DNA of 64,000 nucleotides, taken from NCBI GenBank assembly GCA_009823395.1, contig CM020518.1:14638501-14702500 (forward strand), written 5' to 3'. Of this stretch, positions 61,461-64,000 are shown piece by piece. Source of the stretch: Thamnaconus septentrionalis (lineage: Eukaryota > Chordata > Actinopteri > Tetraodontiformes > Monacanthidae). The notes below the pieces were generated by a model. That model was not told the DNA's origin, did no database searches, and saw nothing but the letters and a program-made list of their open reading frames with translations. Made by a program: the position numbers and the translations under genes. The first letter of the stretch is position 1. Each line of letters starts with the position of its first letter.

Positions 61461-63930
61461 ATATTTAATGTGAAGGCACCCAATCAAATAGAAAATACGT
61501 TTGCGTAGCCTCCACTCAAACACACACACACAACTTCAGAAAATGGACTGCTGGGTTGAAGGATGTCGGGTTTATGGAAACGGCATTGGCAGCACGAATC
61601 TGCAACCACACGTAAAATCCTTTGTTTAGTTTCATTTATCCAGTTGGTGAAATAAAACAAACTAAAAAGACTTTTTGGCCGCCATACTCCACCCTCTGCT
61701 GAGACACTGAATCACCCTTCAGCAGCTCAGAGTTCTGCTCATGTTTTGAGTCTGACGCTTCCAGTGTGGATGGTCAGCAGCCCTCGATCAATTTAGGGGC
61801 AAAATCACATTCACTGGCGCTTCAAAGCACTTTTCACAATCAAAAGAGAAACCGAAAGATCCCAGCAGAGCAAGGAGGACGCTACAGCGGCAGGGAAATA
61901 CCCCCCCCCTCTCCCTCAGTGGGAAGAAACCTCAAGCAGACCCAGACTCTGGAGGACGACCATCTGCTTTGAGCGGTTGGGATAAATAGGAAATAAGCCT
62001 CAACGATGCTGCATAAGAAATACACATGTTTTAGGCCACAGTGTGAAGTGAAGAGGTGGCAAGGACAGCACTCACACACTGGCCGACGAAATGCAGCCGG
62101 AGAGATCTGCACCAAATGCACTGCTGAGATGCGTGCAGTAAGCATCCATGTCTACTATCTAATTTATGCACTTACTTCGAGAATTTGTCCTGAAAGCACA
62201 AAACTGAATATCGTCCCATCTGTTTGAGCTCAGCGTGCAGACTCACGTAATTGAGCAATCCAGACAAAAAGAACACGGCTTGGATTTTTTTTTTTTAATG
62301 CCGTTACAAAGTCCGGAGGGACTTCCATTGAAATGTGAGCTTTGGCAAACCTGTTTGCCTGTAATAGCAACACCCAATTCCTTTGGAGACGCGATCACAG
62401 CCTACATGCTAATACTCATTAAATTGTGTGAGGTTGGGGTGGGAGGTGTGGAGCAGACGTGTGAAGTCAACTGAATATTTTCCCTGAAAATTGGAAGCAC
62501 AATGTGTGTAATAAAGGCTTTTTGCTTGATCAGATCAACCCAAAGGAAATTCTGCAGCTGATGCAGGTCACTGTGAGAGTTTACACATGCACCTCTCAGG
62601 GCCAAAACATACATCCTAATGAGTCCCACGAGCCCCTTTCTGTTTTCATAATGCCACCTGCAAGTTTGCGTTTCCCAGCCAAATGGCAATAACGGTGCGA
62701 CCACCGGAGCCATTATCTAACCGCAGGTTTTGACTCACACTTTTTTTTTTTTTTTTCCTGGGCTGTTCTTATTCAAACACTGCCCCGCCATGAACACGGC
62801 GTTTCCGAAACCTACAAAAGAGTTTGAAAGGTTAGATGGGCTCCAGTATGTATTCAGAGTATAAAATGACCGTTGGTTGTGGTTTCATTTTCACAGGAAG
62901 AGTGTTTTGCATCGATGATAGAGTTGAAATCTGTCTTTTCACAGTATCAAACTACAGGCAGGCTGAGCAGCTCATTAAAGCAATGCCAAAGTCCAGAATC
63001 AGGTAATGCTACAAATGTTCAACATGGGAACAATTAATAATGAAAAAAGAAAAGTTAAAACTGAAAGGTTACATAAACATCAAGGTAAAAGCAGATAGTT
63101 TGAGAGAGCTGTGAAGGTATTATTTATTTTCTTCTTTCAATCATTTGAATTTATTCTTTAGCACATTTTTTTTTTTTTTTGCATCATCTGCAGGCCCAGA
63201 AATGAAATTCAAAAGTGGCCTCCTCCAAATAATCCCAAAAGGGACTCGGAATTCCTCCAAATGCTTCCAAAGTGATTTGTGCAAAGGGCTCAGCGGCAGC
63301 CAGCAGCGCCGCGAGGCTGTTTGTGCATGTTAAACCGGAGCGCTTAGCGACAGGAAGGAGGCGGCACGTTTTTGGCGCAGAGGTTGTTCCGCGCAAAGGT
63401 TTCCGCAGAGCATTAACACGTCCGCTGCTCCCCCGTGGAAAGCCCCCCACCACCACCACCACCCCCGGCGGCAAAGGGGACAGTGGGACTTTGGACAGTG
63501 ACAGAAAGCCTCCTGGGAGGTTGTCACCACCTTGACAGGATCCCGGCTCAGCACACACCCACTCCCCCACATCCCCCTCCACCTGCCGGTACCTGTCAGG
63601 TGGCTTCTTGGAGAGGAAAAAAAAAAAAAAAATCTTACCAGACTTCAGTGATTCGCAGAGTGTTTGAACGAGAGCCCATGAAATAAAAGTCTAATCGCGC
63701 ACGTACTAAACATTAGGAACCAAAATAATTGGCTGCTCGAGCATCCACTCAAAAATGTGCATGTAAAGGCATGGAGGTTTTTGGAGGCTGTTCTTGCTGC
63801 CTGTGAGGTCTGATCTGGGTGCTATTCTGGTGTGCAGATTTGTGCACCTACTGCAGGGCTCAATTAGCCACAGTGAAAGGAGGTCAAAAATAAAACACAC
63901 GCACACACATAGACATGCGCACCAGTCTTT
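61461..63930. other. Non-coding stretch at the right end
   Basis: No supported exon on either strand. It holds poly(T) runs at 62740-62757 and 63167-63180, a CAC/C-rich tract at 63441-63470, and poly(A) at 63614-63631. The DNA at 63260-63600 is CpG-richer. Confidence 0.6.
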
Positions 63931-63933
63931 GGC

Positions 63934-63968
63934 GTCTGCCACCCAAACCGCCGGTTTGGGTGGCAGAC
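63934..63968. repeat. Perfect inverted repeat (17-bp arms, 1-nt centre)
   Basis: GTCTGCCACCCAAACCG and CGGTTTGGGTGGCAGAC flank a single C. It lies 32 bp from the window edge. No transposon ends were seen beside it. Confidence 0.92.
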
Positions 63969-64000
63969 AGAGAGGACAGATGATGCCTCAAAGATCAGAC

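Noticed and set aside
1..64000. CRISPR arrays, prokaryotic operons, phage or integron structures
   Set aside because: No regularly spaced unique-spacer repeats and no tightly packed genes; composition and repeats are those of a vertebrate genome.

Overview
The window looks like genomic DNA from a vertebrate, most likely a teleost fish. It holds small exons with canonical splice sites spread through kilobases of non-coding DNA, many long (CA)n/(GT)n microsatellites, and teleost-type interspersed repeats: a hAT MITE with a perfect 8-bp target duplication, Tc1-like relics, L2-type LINE tails ending in TTCTGATTCTGAC, and SINEs with the CCTTG(G/T)GCAAG(A/G)CA motif. There are no bacterial operons, CRISPR arrays or phage genes. 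Most open reading frames here are chance frames, and several of them translate microsatellites.

The one protein-coding gene I can support is vav2, a Rho/Rac guanine-nucleotide exchange factor. It lies on the minus strand, so it reads from right to left. Eight consecutive internal exons are visible at 22225-22167, 13558-13490, 6923-6818, 6218-6204, 4784-4686, 2986-2918 and 1603-1503 (seven ordinary exons counting the 15-nt microexon at 6218-6204 among them; the eighth boundary, the next downstream exon, lies beyond base 1). In order they encode the end of the calponin-homology (CH) domain, the acidic autoinhibitory region with its three regulatory tyrosines, and the first part of the DH (Dbl-homology) catalytic domain. 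All exon phases join without a frameshift. The rest of the gene (end of DH, PH, C1, SH3-SH2-SH3) lies to the left of base 1. The first exons (start codon and most of the CH domain) were not found and should lie to the right of base 64000, or in the 41.8 kb upstream of the CH exon if I missed them.

Layout: 1-22225 is the exon-bearing part of vav2 with introns of 0.6-8.6 kb. From 22226 to 64000 I see no supported coding sequence on either strand; this is probably one very long 5' intron of vav2, possibly running into intergenic DNA. It holds GC/CpG-rich blocks (about 25.5-28.1, 33.1-34.7, 37.1-39.6 and 43.5-45.3 kb), of which the one at 37.1-39.6 kb is the best candidate for an internal promoter. 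It also holds a TTAA-flanked MITE family whose five copies (17.1, 19.4, 35.8, 48.9, 57.2 kb) include a nested Tc1-type insertion, a Tc1-like transposase relic at 52.8-53.3 kb, a diverged local duplication at 30.5/31.5 kb, L2-type LINE tails near 61.2 and 61.5 kb, and many microsatellites.

A recurring oddity is a set of perfect or near-perfect short palindromes with very small loops (7.5, 8.7, 14.1, 17.4, 21.6, 23.6, 42.7 and 63.9 kb) that do not look like transposon termini. No new biological system is evident. The most useful observations are the vav2 exon structure with its conserved microexon, the MITE family, and the palindromes. Comparisons with human VAV proteins are from memory and were not computed.
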